Position numbers and translations under genes: made by a program
NCBI GenBank assembly: GCA_947179485.1
Contig: OX359246.1
Location: 51,005,632-51,069,631, forward strand
DNA from: Allacma fusca
Taxonomy: Eukaryota > Arthropoda > Collembola > Symphypleona > Sminthuridae
Direction of reading: 5' to 3'
DNA: 64,000 nucleotides
Shown: positions 20,641 through 34,843 of the stretch, in pieces
How positions within the stretch are numbered: the first letter of the stretch is position 1
Layout: each line of letters starts with the position of its first letter
The notes under the pieces: generated by a model
The model's database searches: none
What the model was told of the DNA's origin: nothing
The model's input: the letters and a program-made list of their open reading frames with translations, nothing else

Positions 20641-23600
20641 AAATAGCGATTAAAATGAAGTGTCGTTGCTCTGGTCACTTTTTCAAGGGTTTCCTGAACT
20701 CGTCCGAATCCCATCAAACTTTGGGAATACACTCGGGCAGTCTGCCAAAGCTCAATTCTCGACTTTGAGTTGAATCGAAAAACTTTAAAAATAGCGATAA
20801 AAATGACGTGTCGTTTCTGTGGTCACTTTTTCGGTTGTTTTCTGAACCGGTCCGAATCCCCTCAAACTTTAGGAATACACTCGGGCAGTCTGCCAAAGCT
20901 CAATTCTCGAATTTGAGGTGAATCGAAAAACTTTAAAAATAGCGATAAAAATGACGTGTCGTTTCTGTGGTCACTTTTTCGGTTGTTTTCTGAACTTGTC
21001 CGATTCTCCTCAAACTTTGGGAATACACTCGGGGAGTCTGCCAAAGCTCAATTCTCGAATTTGAGGTGAATCGAAAAACTTTAAAAATAGCGATAAAAAT
21101 GACGTGTCGTTTCTGTGGTCACTTTTTCGGTTGTTTTCTGAACTCGTCCGATTCTCCTCAAACTTTGGGAATACACTCGGGCAGTCTGCCAAAGCTCAAT
21201 TCTCGAATTTGAGGTGAATCGAAAAACTTTAAAAATAGCGATAAAAATGACGTGTCGTTTCTGTGGTCACTTTTTCGGTTGTTTTCTGAACTTGTCCGAT
21301 TCTCCTCAAACTTTGGGAATACACTCGGGGAGTCTGCCAAAGCTCAATTCTCGAATTTGAGGTGAATCGAAAAACTTTAAAAATAGCGATAAAAATGACG
21401 TGTCGTTTCTGTGGTCACTTTTTCGGTTGTTTTCTGAACTCGTCCGATTCTCCTCAAACTTTGGGAATACACTCGGGCAGTCTGCCAAAGCTCAATTCTC
21501 GAATTTGAGGTGAATCGAAAAACTTTAAAAATAGCGATTAAAATGAAGTGCCGTTGCTCTGGTCACTTTTTCAACGGTTTGCTGAACTCGTCCGATTCTC
21601 CTCAAACTTTGGGAATACATTCGGGCAGTATCCTAAAGCTTAATTCTCGAATTTGAGTTGAATCGAAAAACTTTAAAAGTAGCGATTAAAATGAAGTGTC
21701 GTTGCTCTAGTCACTTTTTTAAGGGTTTCCTGAACTCGTCCGAATCCCATCAAACTTTGGGAATACACTCGGGCAGTCTGCCAAAGCTCAATTCTCGACT
21801 TTGAGTTGAATCGAAAAACTTTAAAAATAGCGATGAAAATGACGTGCCATTGCTCTAGTCACTTTTTCAAGGGTTTCCTGAACTCGTCCGATTCTCCTCA
21901 AACTTTGGCAATACACTCAGGCAGTCTGCCAAAGCTCAATTCTCGATTTTGAGGTGAATCGAAAAACTTTAAAAATAGCGATGAAAATGACGTGCTGTTG
22001 CTCTGGTCACTTTTTCAAGGGTTTCCTGAACTCGTCCGATTCTCCTCAAACTTTGGCAATACACACAGGCAGTCTGCCAAAGCTCAATTCTCGATTTTGA
22101 GGTGAATCGAAAACCTTTAAAAATTGCGATGAAAATGAAGTGTCGTTGCTCTGGTCACTTTTTCAACGGTTTGCTGAACTCGTCCGATTCTCCTTAAACT
22201 TTAGGAATACTATCGTGCAGTCTGCCAAAGCTCAATTTTCGAATTTGAGGTGAATCGAAAAACTTTAAAAATAGCGATAAAAATGACGTGTCGTTTCTGT
22301 GGTCACTTTTTCGGTTGTTTTCTGAACTTGTCCGATTCTCCTCAAACTTTGGGAATACACTCGGGGAGTCTGCCAAAGCTCAATTCTCGAATTTGAGGTG
22401 AATCGAAAAACTTTAAAAATAGGGATAAAAATGTGTCGTTTCTGTGGTCACTTTTTCGGTTGTTTTCTGAACTCGTCCGATTCTCCTCAAACTTTGGGAA
22501 TACACTCGGGCAGTCTGCCAAAGCTCAATTCTCGAATTTGAGGTGAATCGAAAAACTTTAAAAATAGCGATTAAAATGAAGTGTCGTTGCTCTGGTCACT
22601 TTTTCAAGGGTTTCCTGAACTCGTCCGAATCCCATCAAACTTTGGGAATACACTCGGGCAGTCTGCCAAAGCTCAATTCTCGACTTTGAGTTGAATCGAA
22701 AAACTTTAAAAATAGCGATAAAAATGACGTGTCGTTTCTGTGGTCACTTTTTCGGTTGTTTTCTGAACCGGTCCGAATCCCCTCAAACTTTAGGAATACA
22801 CTCGGGCAGTCTGCCAAAGCTCAATTCTCGAATTTGAGGTGAATCGAAAAACTTTAAAAATAGCGATAAAAATGACGTGTCGTTTCTGTGGTCACTTTTT
22901 CGGTTGTTTTCTGAACTTGTCCGATTCTCCTCAAACTTTGGGAATACACTCGGGGAGTCTGCCAAAGCTCAATTCTCGAATTTGAGGTGAATCGAAAAAC
23001 TTTAAAAATAGCGATAAAAATGACGTGTCGTTTCTGTGGTCACTTTTTCGGTTGTTTTCTGAACTCGTCCGATTCTCCTCAAACTTTGGGAATACACTCG
23101 GGCAGTCTGCCAAAGCTCAATTCTCGAATTTGAGGTGAATCGAAAAACTTTAAAAATAGCGATAAAAATGACGTGTCGTTTCTGTGGTCACTTTTTCGGT
23201 TGTTTTCTGAACTTGTCCGATTCTCCTCAAACTTTGGGAATACACTCGGGGAGTCTGCCAAAGCTCAATTCTCGAATTTGAGGTGAATCGAAAAACTTTA
23301 AAAATAGCGATAAAAATGACGTGTCGTTTCTGTGGTCACTTTTTCGGTTGTTTTCTGAACTCGTCCGATTCTCCTCAAACTTTGGGAATACACTCGGGCA
23401 GTCTGCCAAAGCTCAATTCTCGAATTTGAGGTGAATCGAAAAACTTTAAAAATAGCGATTAAAATGAAGTGCCGTTGCTCTGGTCACTTTTTCAACGGTT
23501 TGCTGAACTCGTCCGATTCTCCTCAAACTTTGGGAATACATTCGGGCAGTATCCTAAAGCTTAATTCTCGAATTTGAGTTGAATCGAAAAACTTTAAAAG

Positions 23601-24480
23601 TAGCGATTAAAATGAAGTGTCGTTGCTCTAGTCACTTTTTTAAGGGTTTCCTGAACTCGTCCGAATCCCATCAAACTTTGGGAATACACTCGGGCAGTCT
23701 GCCAAAGCTCAATTCTCGACTTTGAGTTGAATCGAAAAACTTTAAAAATAGCGATGAAAATGACGTGCCATTGCTCTAGTCACTTTTTCAAGGGTTTCCT
23801 GAACTCGTCCGATTCTCCTCAAACTTTGGCAATACACTCAGGCAGTCTGCCAAAGCTCAATTCTCGATTTTGAGGTGAATCGAAAAACTTTAAAAATAGC
23901 GATGAAAATGACGTGCTGTTGCTCTGGTCACTTTTTCAAGGGTTTCCTGAACTCGTCCGATTCTCCTCAAACTTTGGCAATACACACAGGCAGTCTGCCA
24001 AAGCTCAATTCTCGATTTTGAGGTGAATCGAAAACCTTTAAAAATTGCGATGAAAATGAAGTGTCGTTGCTCTGGTCACTTTTTCAACGGTTTGCTGAAC
24101 TCGTCCGATTCTCCTTAAACTTTAGGAATACTATCGTGCAGTCTGCCAAAGCTCAATTTTCGAATTTGAGGTGAATCGAAAAACTTTAAAAATAGCGATA
24201 AAAATGACGTGTCGTTTCTGTGGTCACTTTTTCGGTTGTTTTCTGAACTTGTCCGATTCTCCTCAAACTTTGGGAATACACTCGGGGAGTCTGCCAAAGC
24301 TCAATTCTCGAATTTGAGGTGAATCGAAAAACTTTAAAAATAGGGATAAAAATGTGTCGTTTCTGTGGTCACTTTTTCGGTTGTTTTCTGAACTCGTCCG
24401 ATTCTCCTCAAACTTTGGGAATACACTCGGGCAGTCTGCCAAAGCTCAATTCTCGAATTTGAGGTGAATCGAAAAACTTT
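20640..24480 (+). repeat. HOR-C, 1,921-bp 13-mer, two tandem copies
   Basis: About 20640-22560 and 22561-24481 match at +1,921 with no difference that I noticed by eye. The length is 13x148 - 3 (one 145-bp monomer). Shared rare marks include actttaggaat (20,868 and 22,789), aatacacacaggcag (about 22,057 and 23,978) and actatcgtgcag (about 22,211 and 24,132). Inside each copy lies a run of K1 monomers alternating between the cttgtcc/ctcggggag and ctcgtcc/ctcgggcag forms, that is a 296-bp dimer repeated. The near identity suggests a very recent duplication or an assembly duplication. Confidence 0.9.
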
Positions 24481-27400
24481 AAAAATAGCGATTAAAATGA
24501 AGTGTCGTTGCTCTGGTCACTTTTTCAACGGTTTGCTGAACTCGTCCGATTCTCCTCAAACTTTGGGAATACATTCGGGCAGTATCCTAAAGCTTAATTC
24601 TCGAATTTGAGTTGAATCGAAAAACTTTAAAAATAGCGATGAAAATGACGTGCCGTTGCTCTAGTCACTTTTTCAAGGGTTTCCTGAACTCGTCCGATTC
24701 TCCTCAAACTTTGGGAATACTATCGGGCAGTCTGCTCAAGCTTAATTCTCGACTTTGAGGTGAATCGAAAAACTTTAAAAATAGCGATTAAAATGAAGTG
24801 TCGTTGCTCTGGTCACTTTTTCAACGGTTTGCTGAACTCGTCCGATTCTCCTCAAACTTTGGGAATACACTCGGGCAGTCTGCCAAAGCTTAATTCTCGA
24901 ATTTGAGGTGAATCAAAAAACTTTAAAAATAGCGATGAAAATGAAGTGTCGTTGCTCTGGTCACTTTTTCAACGGTTTGCTGAACTCGTCCGATTCTCCT
25001 CAAACTTTGGGAATACATTCGGGCAGTATCCTAAAGCTTAATTCTCGAATTTGAGTTGAATCGAAAAACTTTCAAAATAGCGATTAAAATGAAGTGTCGT
25101 TGCTCTAGTCACTTTTTTAAGGGTTTCCTGAACTCGTCCGAATCTCCTAAAACTTTGGGAATACACTCGGGCAGTCTGCCAAAGCTCAATTCTCGAATTT
25201 GAGGTGAATCAAAAAACTTTAAAAATAGCGATGAAAATGACGTGCTGTTGCTCTGGTCACTTTTTCAAGGGTTTCCTGAACTCGTCCGATTCTCCTCAAA
25301 CTTTGGCAATACACTCAGGCAGTCTGCCAAAGCTCAATTCTCGATTTTGAGGTGAATCGAAAACCTTTAAAAACTGCGATGAAAATGACCATCGTTGCTC
25401 TGGTCACTTTTTTAAGGGTTTCCTGAACTCGTCCGATTCTCCTTAAACTTTGGGAATACTATCGGGCAGTCTACCAAAGCTCAATTCTCGAATTTGAGTT
25501 GAATCGAAAAACTTTAAAAATAGCGATAAAAATGTGTCGTTTCTGTGGTAACTTTTTCGGTTGTTCTCTGAACTCGTCCGATTCTCCTCAAACTTTGGCA
25601 ATACATTCGGGCAGTATCCTAAAGCTTAATTTTCGAATTTGAGTTGAATCGAACAACTTTAAAAATAGCGATTAAAATGAAGTGTCGTTGCTCTGGTCAC
25701 TTTTTCAAGGGTTTCCTGAACTCGTCCGAATCCCATCAAACTTTGGGAATACACTCGGGCAGTCTGCCAAAGCTCAATTCTCGACTTTGAGTTGAATCGA
25801 AAAACTTTAAAAATAGCGATAAAATGACGTGACGTTTCTGTGGTCACTTTTTCGGTTGTTTTCTGAACCGGTCCGAATCCCCTCAAACTTTGGGAATACA
25901 CTCGGGCAGTCTGCCAAAGCTCAATTCTCGAATTTGAGGTGAATCGAAAAACTTTAAAAATAGCGATAAAAATGACGTGTCGTTTCTGTGGTCACTTTTT
26001 CGGTTGTTTTCTGAACTCGTCCGATTCTCCTCAAACTTTGGGAATACACTCGGGCAGTCTGCCAAAGCTCAATTCTCGAATTTGAGGTGAATCGAAAAAC
26101 TTTAAAAATAGCGATTAAAATGAAGTGTCGTTGCTCTGGTCACTTTTTCAACGGTTTGCTGAACTCGTCCGATTCTCCTCAAACTTTGGGAATACATTCG
26201 GGCAGTATCCTAAAGCTTAATTCTCGAATTTGAGTTGAATCGAAAAACTTTCAAAATAGCGATTAAAATGAAGTGTCGTTGCTCTAGTCACTTTTTTAAG
26301 GGTTTCCTGAACTCGTCCGAATCCCCTCAAACTTTGGGATTGCACTCGGGCAGTCTGCCAAAGCTCAATTCTCGAATTTGAGTTGAATCGAAAAACTTTA
26401 AAAATAGCGATGAAAATGACGTGCTGTTGCTCTGGTCACTTTTTCAAGGGTTTCCTGAACTCGTCCGATTCTCCTCAAACTTTGGCAATACACTCGGGCA
26501 GTCTGCCAAAGCTCAATTCTCGATTTTGAGGTGAATCGAAAACCTTTAAAAATTGCGATGAAAATGACCATCGTTGCTCTGGTCACTTTTTTAAGGGTTT
26601 CCTGAACTCGTCCGATTCTCCTTAAACTTTGGGAATACTATCGGGCAGTCTACCAAAGCTCAATTCTCGAATTTGAGGTGAATCGAAAAACTTTAAAAAT
26701 AGCGATAAAAATGTGTCGTTTCTGTGGTAACTTTTTCGGTTGTTCTCTGAACTCGTCCGATTCTCCTCAAACTTTGGCAATACATTCGGGCAGTATCCTA
26801 AAGCTTAATTTTCGAATTTGAGTTGAATCGAACAACTTTAAAAATAGCGATAAAAATGACGTGTCGTTTCTGTGGTCACTTTTTCGGTTGTTTTCTGAAC
26901 TTGTCCGATTCTCCTCAAACTTTGGGAATACACTCGGGGAGTCTGCCAAAGCTCAATTCTCGAATTTGAGGTGAATCGAAAAACTTTAAAAATAGCGATA
27001 AAAATGACGTGTCGTTTCTGTGGTCACTTTTTCGGTTGTTTTCTGAACTCGTCCGATTCTCCTCAAACTTTGGGAATACACTCGGGCAGTCTGCCAAAGC
27101 TCAATTCTCGAATTTGAGGTGAATCGAAAAACTTTCAAAATAGCGATTAAAATGAAGTGTCGTTGCTCTGGTCACTTTTTCAACGGTTTGCTGAACTCGT
27201 CCGATTCTCCTCAAACTTTGGGAATACATTCGGGCAGTATCCTAAAGCTTAATTCTCGAATTTGAGTTGAATCGAAAAACTTTCAAAATAGCGATTAAAA
27301 TGAAGTGTCGTTGCTCTAGTCACTTTTTTAAGGGTTTCCTGAACTCGTCCGAATCCCATCAAACTTTGGGAATACACTCGGGCAGTCTGCCAAAGCTCAA

Positions 27401-30400
27401 TTCTCGACTTTGAGTTGAATCAAAAAACTTTAAAAATAGCGATGAAAATGACGTGCCATTGCTCTAGTCACTTTTTCAAGGGTTTCCTGAACTCGTCCGA
27501 TTCTCCTCAAACTTTGGGAATACACTCGGGCAGTCTGCCAAAGCTCAATTCTCGAATTTGAGGTGAATCGAAAAACTTTAAAAATAGCGATTAAAATGAA
27601 GTGTCGTTGCTCTGGTCACTTTTTCAACGGTTTGCTGAACTCGTCCGATTCTCCTCAAACTTTGGGAATACATTCGGGCAGTATCCTAAAGCTTAATTCT
27701 CGAATTTGAGTTGAATCGAAAAACTTTAAAAATAGCGATGAAAATGACGTGCCGTTGCTCTAGTCACTTTTTTAAGGGTTTCCTGAACTCGTCCGATTCT
27801 CCTCAAACTTTGGGAATACTATCGGGCAGTCTGCTCAAGCTTAATTCTCGACTTTGAGGTGAATCGAAAAACTTTAAAAATAGCGATTAAAATGAAGTGT
27901 CGTTGCTCTGGTCACTTTTTCAACGGTTTGCTGAACTCGTCCGATTCTCCTCAAACTTTGGGAATACACTCGGGCAGTCTGCCAAAGCTTAATTCTCGAA
28001 TTTGAGGTGAATCAAAAAACTTTAAAAATAGCGATGAAAATGAAGTGTCGTTGCTCTGGTCACTTTTTCAACGGTTTGCTGAACTCGTCCGATTCTCCTC
28101 AAACTTTGGGAATACATTCGGGCAGTATCCTAAAGCTTAATTCTCGAATTTGAGTTGAATCGAAAAACTTTCAAAATAGCGATTAAAATGAAGTGTCGTT
28201 GCTCTAGTCACTTTTTTAAGGGTTTCCTGAACTCGTCCGAATCTCCTAAAACTTTGGGAATACACTCGGGCAGTCTGCCAAAGCTCAATTCTCGAATTTG
28301 AGGTGAATCAAAAAACTTTAAAAATAGCGATGAAAATGACGTGCTGTTGCTCTGGTCACTTTTTCAAGGGTTTCCTGAACTCGTCCGATTCTCCTCAAAC
28401 TTTGGCAATACACTCAGGCAGTCTGCCAAAGCTCAATTCTCGATTTTGAGGTGAATCGAAAACCTTTAAAAACTGCGATGAAAATGACCATCGTTGCTCT
28501 GGTCACTTTTTTAAGGGTTTCCTGAACTCGTCCGATTCTCCTTAAACTTTGGGAATACTATCGGGCAGTCTACCAAAGCTCAATTCTCGAATTTGAGTTG
28601 AATCGAAAAACTTTAAAAATAGCGATAAAAATGTGTCGTTTCTGTGGTAACTTTTTCGGTTGTTCTCTGAACTCGTCCGATTCTCCTCAAACTTTGGCAA
28701 TACATTCGGGCAGTATCCTAAAGCTTAATTTTCGAATTTGAGTTGAATCGAACAACTTTAAAAATAGCGATTAAAATGAAGTGTCGTTGCTCTGGTCACT
28801 TTTTCAAGGGTTTCCTGAACTCGTCCGAATCCCATCAAACTTTGGGAATACACTCGGGCAGTCTGCCAAAGCTCAATTCTCGACTTTGAGTTGAATCGAA
28901 AAACTTTAAAAATAGCGATAAAATGACGTGACGTTTCTGTGGTCACTTTTTCGGTTGTTTTCTGAACCGGTCCGAATCCCCTCAAACTTTGGGAATACAC
29001 TCGGGCAGTCTGCCAAAGCTCAATTCTCGAATTTGAGGTGAATCGAAAAACTTTAAAAATAGCGATAAAAATGACGTGTCGTTTCTGTGGTCACTTTTTC
29101 GGTTGTTTTCTGAACTCGTCCGATTCTCCTCAAACTTTGGGAATACACTCGGGCAGTCTGCCAAAGCTCAATTCTCGAATTTGAGGTGAATCGAAAAACT
29201 TTAAAAATAGCGATTAAAATGAAGTGTCGTTGCTCTGGTCACTTTTTCAACGGTTTGCTGAACTCGTCCGATTCTCCTCAAACTTTGGGAATACTATCGG
29301 GCAGTCTGCTCAAGCTTAATTCTCGACTTTGAGGTGAATCGAAAAACTTTAAAAATAGCGATTAAAATGAAGTGTCGTTGCTCTGGTCACTTTTTCAACG
29401 GTTTGCTGAACTCGTCCGATTCTCCTCAAACTTTGGGAATACACTCGGGCAGTCTGCCAAAGCTTAATTCTCGAATTTGAGGTGAATCAAAAAACTTTAA
29501 AAATAGCGATGAAAATAAAGTGTCGTTGCTCTGGTCACTTTTTCAACGGTTTGCTGAACTCGTCCGATTCTCCTCAAACTTTGGGAATACATTCGGGCAG
29601 TATCCTAAAGCTTAATTCTCGAATTTGAGTTGAATCGAAAAACTTTCAAAATAGCGATTAAAATGAAGTGTCGTTGCTCTAGTCACTTTTTTAAGGGTTT
29701 CCTGAACTCGTCCGAATCTCCTAAAACTTTGGGAATACACTCGGGCAGTCTGCCAAAGCTCAATTCTCGAATTTGAGGTGAATCAAAAAACTTTAAAAAT
29801 AGCGATGAAAATGACGTGCTGTTGCTCTGGTCACTTTTTCAAGGGTTTCCTGAACTCGTCCGATTCTCCTCAAACTTTGGCAATACACTCAGGCAGTCTG
29901 CCAAAGCTCAATTCTCGATTTTGAGGTGAATCGAAAACCTTTAAAAACTGCGATGAAAATGACCATCGTTGCTCTGGTCACTTTTTTAAGGGTTTCCTGA
30001 ACTCGTCCGATTCTCCTCAAACTTTGGGAATACACTCGGGCAGTCTGCCAAAGCTCAATTCTCGAATTTGAGGTGAATCGAAAAACTTTCAAAATAGCGA
30101 TGAAAATGAAGTGTCGTTGCTCTGGTCACTTTTTCAACGGTTTGCTGAACTCGTCCGATTCTCCTCAAACTTTGGGAATACATTCGGGCAGTATCCTAAA
30201 GCTTAATTCTCGAATTTGAGTTGAATCGAAAAACTTTCAAAATAGCGATTAAAATGAAGTGTCGTTGCTCTAGTCACTTTTTTAAGGGTTTCCTGAACTC
30301 GTCCGAATCTCCTAAAACTTTGGGAATACACTCGGGCAGTCTGCCAAAGCTCAATTCTCGAATTTGAGGTGAATCAAAAAACTTTAAAAATAGCGATGAA

Positions 30401-31290
30401 AATGACGTGCTGTTGCTCTGGTCACTTTTTCAAGGGTTTCCTGAACTCGTCCGATTCTCCTCAAACTTTGGCAATACACTCAGGCAGTCTGCCAAAGCTC
30501 AATTCTCGATTTTGAGGTGAATCGAAAACCTTTAAAAACTGCGATGAAAATGACCATCGTTGCTCTGGTCACTTTTTTAAGGGTTTCCTGAACTCGTCCG
30601 ATTCTCCTTAAACTTTGGGAATACTATCGGGCAGTCTACCAAAGCTCAATTCTCGAATTTGAGTTGAATCGAAAAACTTTAAAAATAGCGATAAAAATGT
30701 GTCGTTTCTGTGGTAACTTTTTCGGTTGTTCTCTGAACTCGTCCGATTCTCCTCAAACTTTGGCAATACATTCGGGCAGTATCCTAAAGCTTAATTTTCG
30801 AATTTGAGTTGAATCGAACAACTTTAAAAATAGCGATTAAAATGAAGTGTCGTTGCTCTGGTCACTTTTTCAAGGGTTTCCTGAACTCGTCCGAATCCCA
30901 TCAAACTTTGGGAATACACTCGGGCAGTCTGCCAAAGCTCAATTCTCGACTTTGAGTTGAATCGAAAAACTTTAAAAATAGCGATAAAATGACGTGACGT
31001 TTCTGTGGTCACTTTTTCGGTTGTTTTCTGAACCGGTCCGAATCCCCTCAAACTTTGGGAATACACTCGGGCAGTCTGCCAAAGCTCAATTCTCGAATTT
31101 GAGGTGAATCGAAAAACTTTAAAAGTAGCGATTAAAATGAAGTGTCGTTGCTCTGGTCACTTTTTCAACGGTTTGCTGAACTCGTCCGATTCTCCTCAAA
31201 CTTTGGGAATACATTCGGGCAGTATCCTAAAGCTTAATTCTCGAATTTGAGTTGAATCGAAAAACTTTCAAAATAGCGATTAAAATGAAG
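24480..31290 (+). repeat. HOR-D, 3,099-bp offset duplication and a 14-mer
   Basis: About 24,470-26,190 recurs at about 27,569-29,290 (+3,099 bp, equal to 21x148 - 9). The copies share gatgaaaatgacgtgccg, ctcaagcttaattctcgact, aatctcctaaaac and gataaaatgacgtgacg. They split where one continues gggaatacattcgggcag and the other gggaatactatcgggcag. About 28.76 kb then recurs at about 30.82 kb (+2,066, or 14x148 - 6). Near 30,000-30,090 a gaccatcg monomer joins directly to an L1 lead, a recombinant join. A private gaaaataaagtg is at about 29,511. Confidence 0.83.
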
Positions 31291-34200
31291 TGTCGTTGCT
31301 CTAGTCACTTTTTTAAGGGTTTCCTGAACTCGTCCGAATCCCCTCAAACTTTGGGATTGCACTCGGGCAGTCTGCCAAAGCTCAATTCTCGAATTTGAGT
31401 TGAATCGAAAAACTTTCAAAATAGCGATTAAAATGAAGTGTCGTTGCTCTGGTCACTTTTTCAACGGTTTGCTGAACTCGTCCGATTCTCCTCAAACTTT
31501 GGGAATACATTCGGGCAGTATCCTAAAGCTTAATTCTCGAATTTGAGTTGAATCGAAAAACTTTCAAAATAGCGATTAAAATGAAGTGTCGTTGCTCTAG
31601 TCACTTTTTTAAGGGTTTCCTGAACTCGTCCGAATCCCATCAAACTTTGGGAATACACTCGGGCAGTCTGCCAAAGCTCAATTCTCGACTTTGAGTTGAA
31701 TCAAAAAACTTTAAAAATAGCGATGAAAATGACGTGCCATTGCTCTAGTCACTTTTTCAAGGGTTTCCTGAACTCGTCCGATTCTCCTCAAACTTTGGGA
31801 ATACACTCGGGCAGTCTGCCAAAGCTCAATTCTCGAATTTGAGGTGAATCGAAAAACTTTAAAAATAGCGATTAAAATGAAGTGTCGTTGCTCTGGTCAC
31901 TTTTTCAACGGTTTGCTGAACTCGTCCGATTCTCCTCAAACTTTGGGAATACATTCGGGCAGTATCCTAAAGCTTAATTCTCGAATTTGAGTTGAATCGA
32001 AAAACTTTAAAAATAGCGATGAAAATGACGTGCCGTTGCTCTAGTCACTTTTTTAAGGGTTTCCTGAACTCGTCCGATTCTCCTCAAACTTTGGGAATAC
32101 TATCGGGCAGTCTGCTCAAGCTTAATTCTCGACTTTGAGGTGAATCGAAAAACTTTAAAAATAGCGATTAAAATGAAGTGTCGTTGCTCTGGTCACTTTT
32201 TCAACGGTTTGCTGAACTCGTCCGATTCTCCTCAAACTTTGGGAATACACTCGGGCAGTCTGCCAAAGCTTAATTCTCGAATTTGAGGTGAATCAAAAAA
32301 CTTTAAAAATAGCGATGAAAATGAAGTGTCGTTGCTCTGGTCACTTTTTCAACGGTTTGCTGAACTCGTCCGATTCTCCTCAAACTTTGGGAATACATTC
32401 GGGCAGTATCCTAAAGCTTAATTCTCGAATTTGAGTTGAATCGAAAAACTTTCAAAATAGCGATTAAAATGAAGTGTCGTTGCTCTAGTCACTTTTTTAA
32501 GGGTTTCCTGAACTCGTCCGAATCTCCTAAAACTTTGGGAATACACTCGGGCAGTCTGCCAAAGCTCAATTCTCGAATTTGAGGTGAATCAAAAAACTTT
32601 AAAAATAGCGATGAAAATGACGTGCTGTTGCTCTGGTCACTTTTTCAAGGGTTTCCTGAACTCGTCCGATTCTCCTCAAACTTTGGCAATACACTCAGGC
32701 AGTCTGCCAAAGCTCAATTCTCGATTTTGAGGTGAATCGAAAACCTTTAAAAACTGCGATGAAAATGACCATCGTTGCTCTGGTCACTTTTTTAAGGGTT
32801 TCCTGAACTCGTCCGATTCTCCTTAAACTTTGGGAATACTATCGGGCAGTCTACCAAAGCTCAATTCTCGAATTTGAGTTGAATCGAAAAACTTTAAAAA
32901 TAGCGATAAAAATGTGTCGTTTCTGTGGTAACTTTTTCGGTTGTTCTCTGAACTCGTCCGATTCTCCTCAAACTTTGGCAATACATTCGGGCAGTATCCT
33001 AAAGCTTAATTTTCGAATTTGAGTTGAATCGAACAACTTTAAAAATAGCGATTAAAATGAAGTGTCGTTGCTCTAGTCACTTTTTTAAGGGTTTCCTGAA
33101 CTCGTCCGAATCCCCTCAAACTTTGGGATTGCACTCGGGCAGTCTGCCAAAGCTCAATTCTCGAATTTGAGTTGAATCGAAAAACTTTCAAAATAGCGAT
33201 TAAAATGAAGTGTCGTTGCTCTGGTCACTTTTTCAACGGTTTGCTGAACTCGTCCGATTCTCCTCAAACTTTGGGAATACATTCGGGCAGTATCCTAAAG
33301 CTTAATTCTCGAATTTGAGTTGAATCGAAAAACTTTCAAAATAGCGATTAAAATGAAGTGTCGTTGCTCTAGTCACTTTTTTAAGGGTTTCCTGAACTCG
33401 TCCGAATCCCATCAAACTTTGGGAATACACTCGGGCAGTCTGCCAAAGCTCAATTCTCGACTTTGAGTTGAATCAAAAAACTTTAAAAATAGCGATGAAA
33501 ATGACGTGCCATTGCTCTAGTCACTTTTTCAAGGGTTTCCTGAACTCGTCCGATTCTCCTCAAACTTTGGGAATACACTCGGGCAGTCTGCCAAAGCTCA
33601 ATTCTCGAATTTGAGGTGAATCGAAAAACTTTAAAAATAGCGATTAAAATGAAGTGTCGTTGCTCTGGTCACTTTTTCAACGGTTTGCTGAACTCGTCCG
33701 ATTCTCCTCAAACTTTGGGAATACATTCGGGCAGTATCCTAAAGCTTAATTCTCGAATTTGAGTTGAATCGAAAAACTTTAAAAATAGCGATGAAAATGA
33801 CGTGCCGTTGCTCTAGTCACTTTTTTAAGGGTTTCCTGAACTCGTCCGATTCTCCTCAAACTTTGGGAATACTATCGGGCAGTCTGCTCAAGCTTAATTC
33901 TCGACTTTGAGGTGAATCGAAAAACTTTAAAAATAGCGATTAAAATGAAGTGTCGTTGCTCTGGTCACTTTTTCAACGGTTTGCTGAACTCGTCCGATTC
34001 TCCTCAAACTTTGGGAATACACTCGGGCAGTCTGCCAAAGCTTAATTCTCGAATTTGAGGTGAATCAAAAAACTTTAAAAATAGCGATGAAAATGAAGTG
34101 TCGTTGCTCTGGTCACTTTTTCAACGGTTTGCTGAACTCGTCCGATTCTCCTCAAACTTTGGGAATACATTCGGGCAGTATCCTAAAGCTTAATTCTCGA

Positions 34201-34843
34201 ATTTGAGTTGAATCGAAAAACTTTCAAAATAGCGATTAAAATGAAGTGTCGTTGCTCTAGTCACTTTTTTAAGGGTTTCCTGAACTCGTCCGAATCTCCT
34301 AAAACTTTGGGAATACACTCGGGCAGTCTGCCAAAGCTCAATTCTCGAATTTGAGGTGAATCAAAAAACTTTAAAAATAGCGATGAAAATGACGTGCTGT
34401 TGCTCTGGTCACTTTTTCAAGGGTTTCCTGAACTCGTCCGATTCTCCTCAAACTTTGGCAATACACTCAGGCAGTCTGCCAAAGCTCAATTCTCGATTTT
34501 GAGGTGAATCGAAAACCTTTAAAAACTGCGATGAAAATGACCATCGTTGCTCTGGTCACTTTTTTAAGGGTTTCCTGAACTCGTCCGATTCTCCTTAAAC
34601 TTTGGGAATACTATCGGGCAGTCTACCAAAGCTCAATTCTCGAATTTGAGTTGAATCGAAAAACTTTAAAAATAGCGATAAAAATGTGTCGTTTCTGTGG
34701 TAACTTTTTCGGTTGTTCTCTGAACTCGTCCGATTCTCCTCAAACTTTGGCAATACATTCGGGCAGTATCCTAAAGCTTAATTTTCGAATTTGAGTTGAA
34801 TCGAACAACTTTAAAAATAGCGATTAAAATGAAGTGTCGTTGC
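31290..34843 (+). repeat. 1,772-bp 12-mer, two tandem copies
   Basis: About 31,290-33,061 and 33,062-34,843 match at +1,772, which is 12x148 - 4 (one 145- and one 147-bp monomer). Shared marks include aatcccctcaaactttggga before ttgcactc, gagttgaatcaaaaaac and gtgccattg. The match ends where ctctagtcac in copy 1 corresponds to ctctggtcac after copy 2 (about 33,073 and 34,845). No private difference stood out by eye. Confidence 0.87.
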
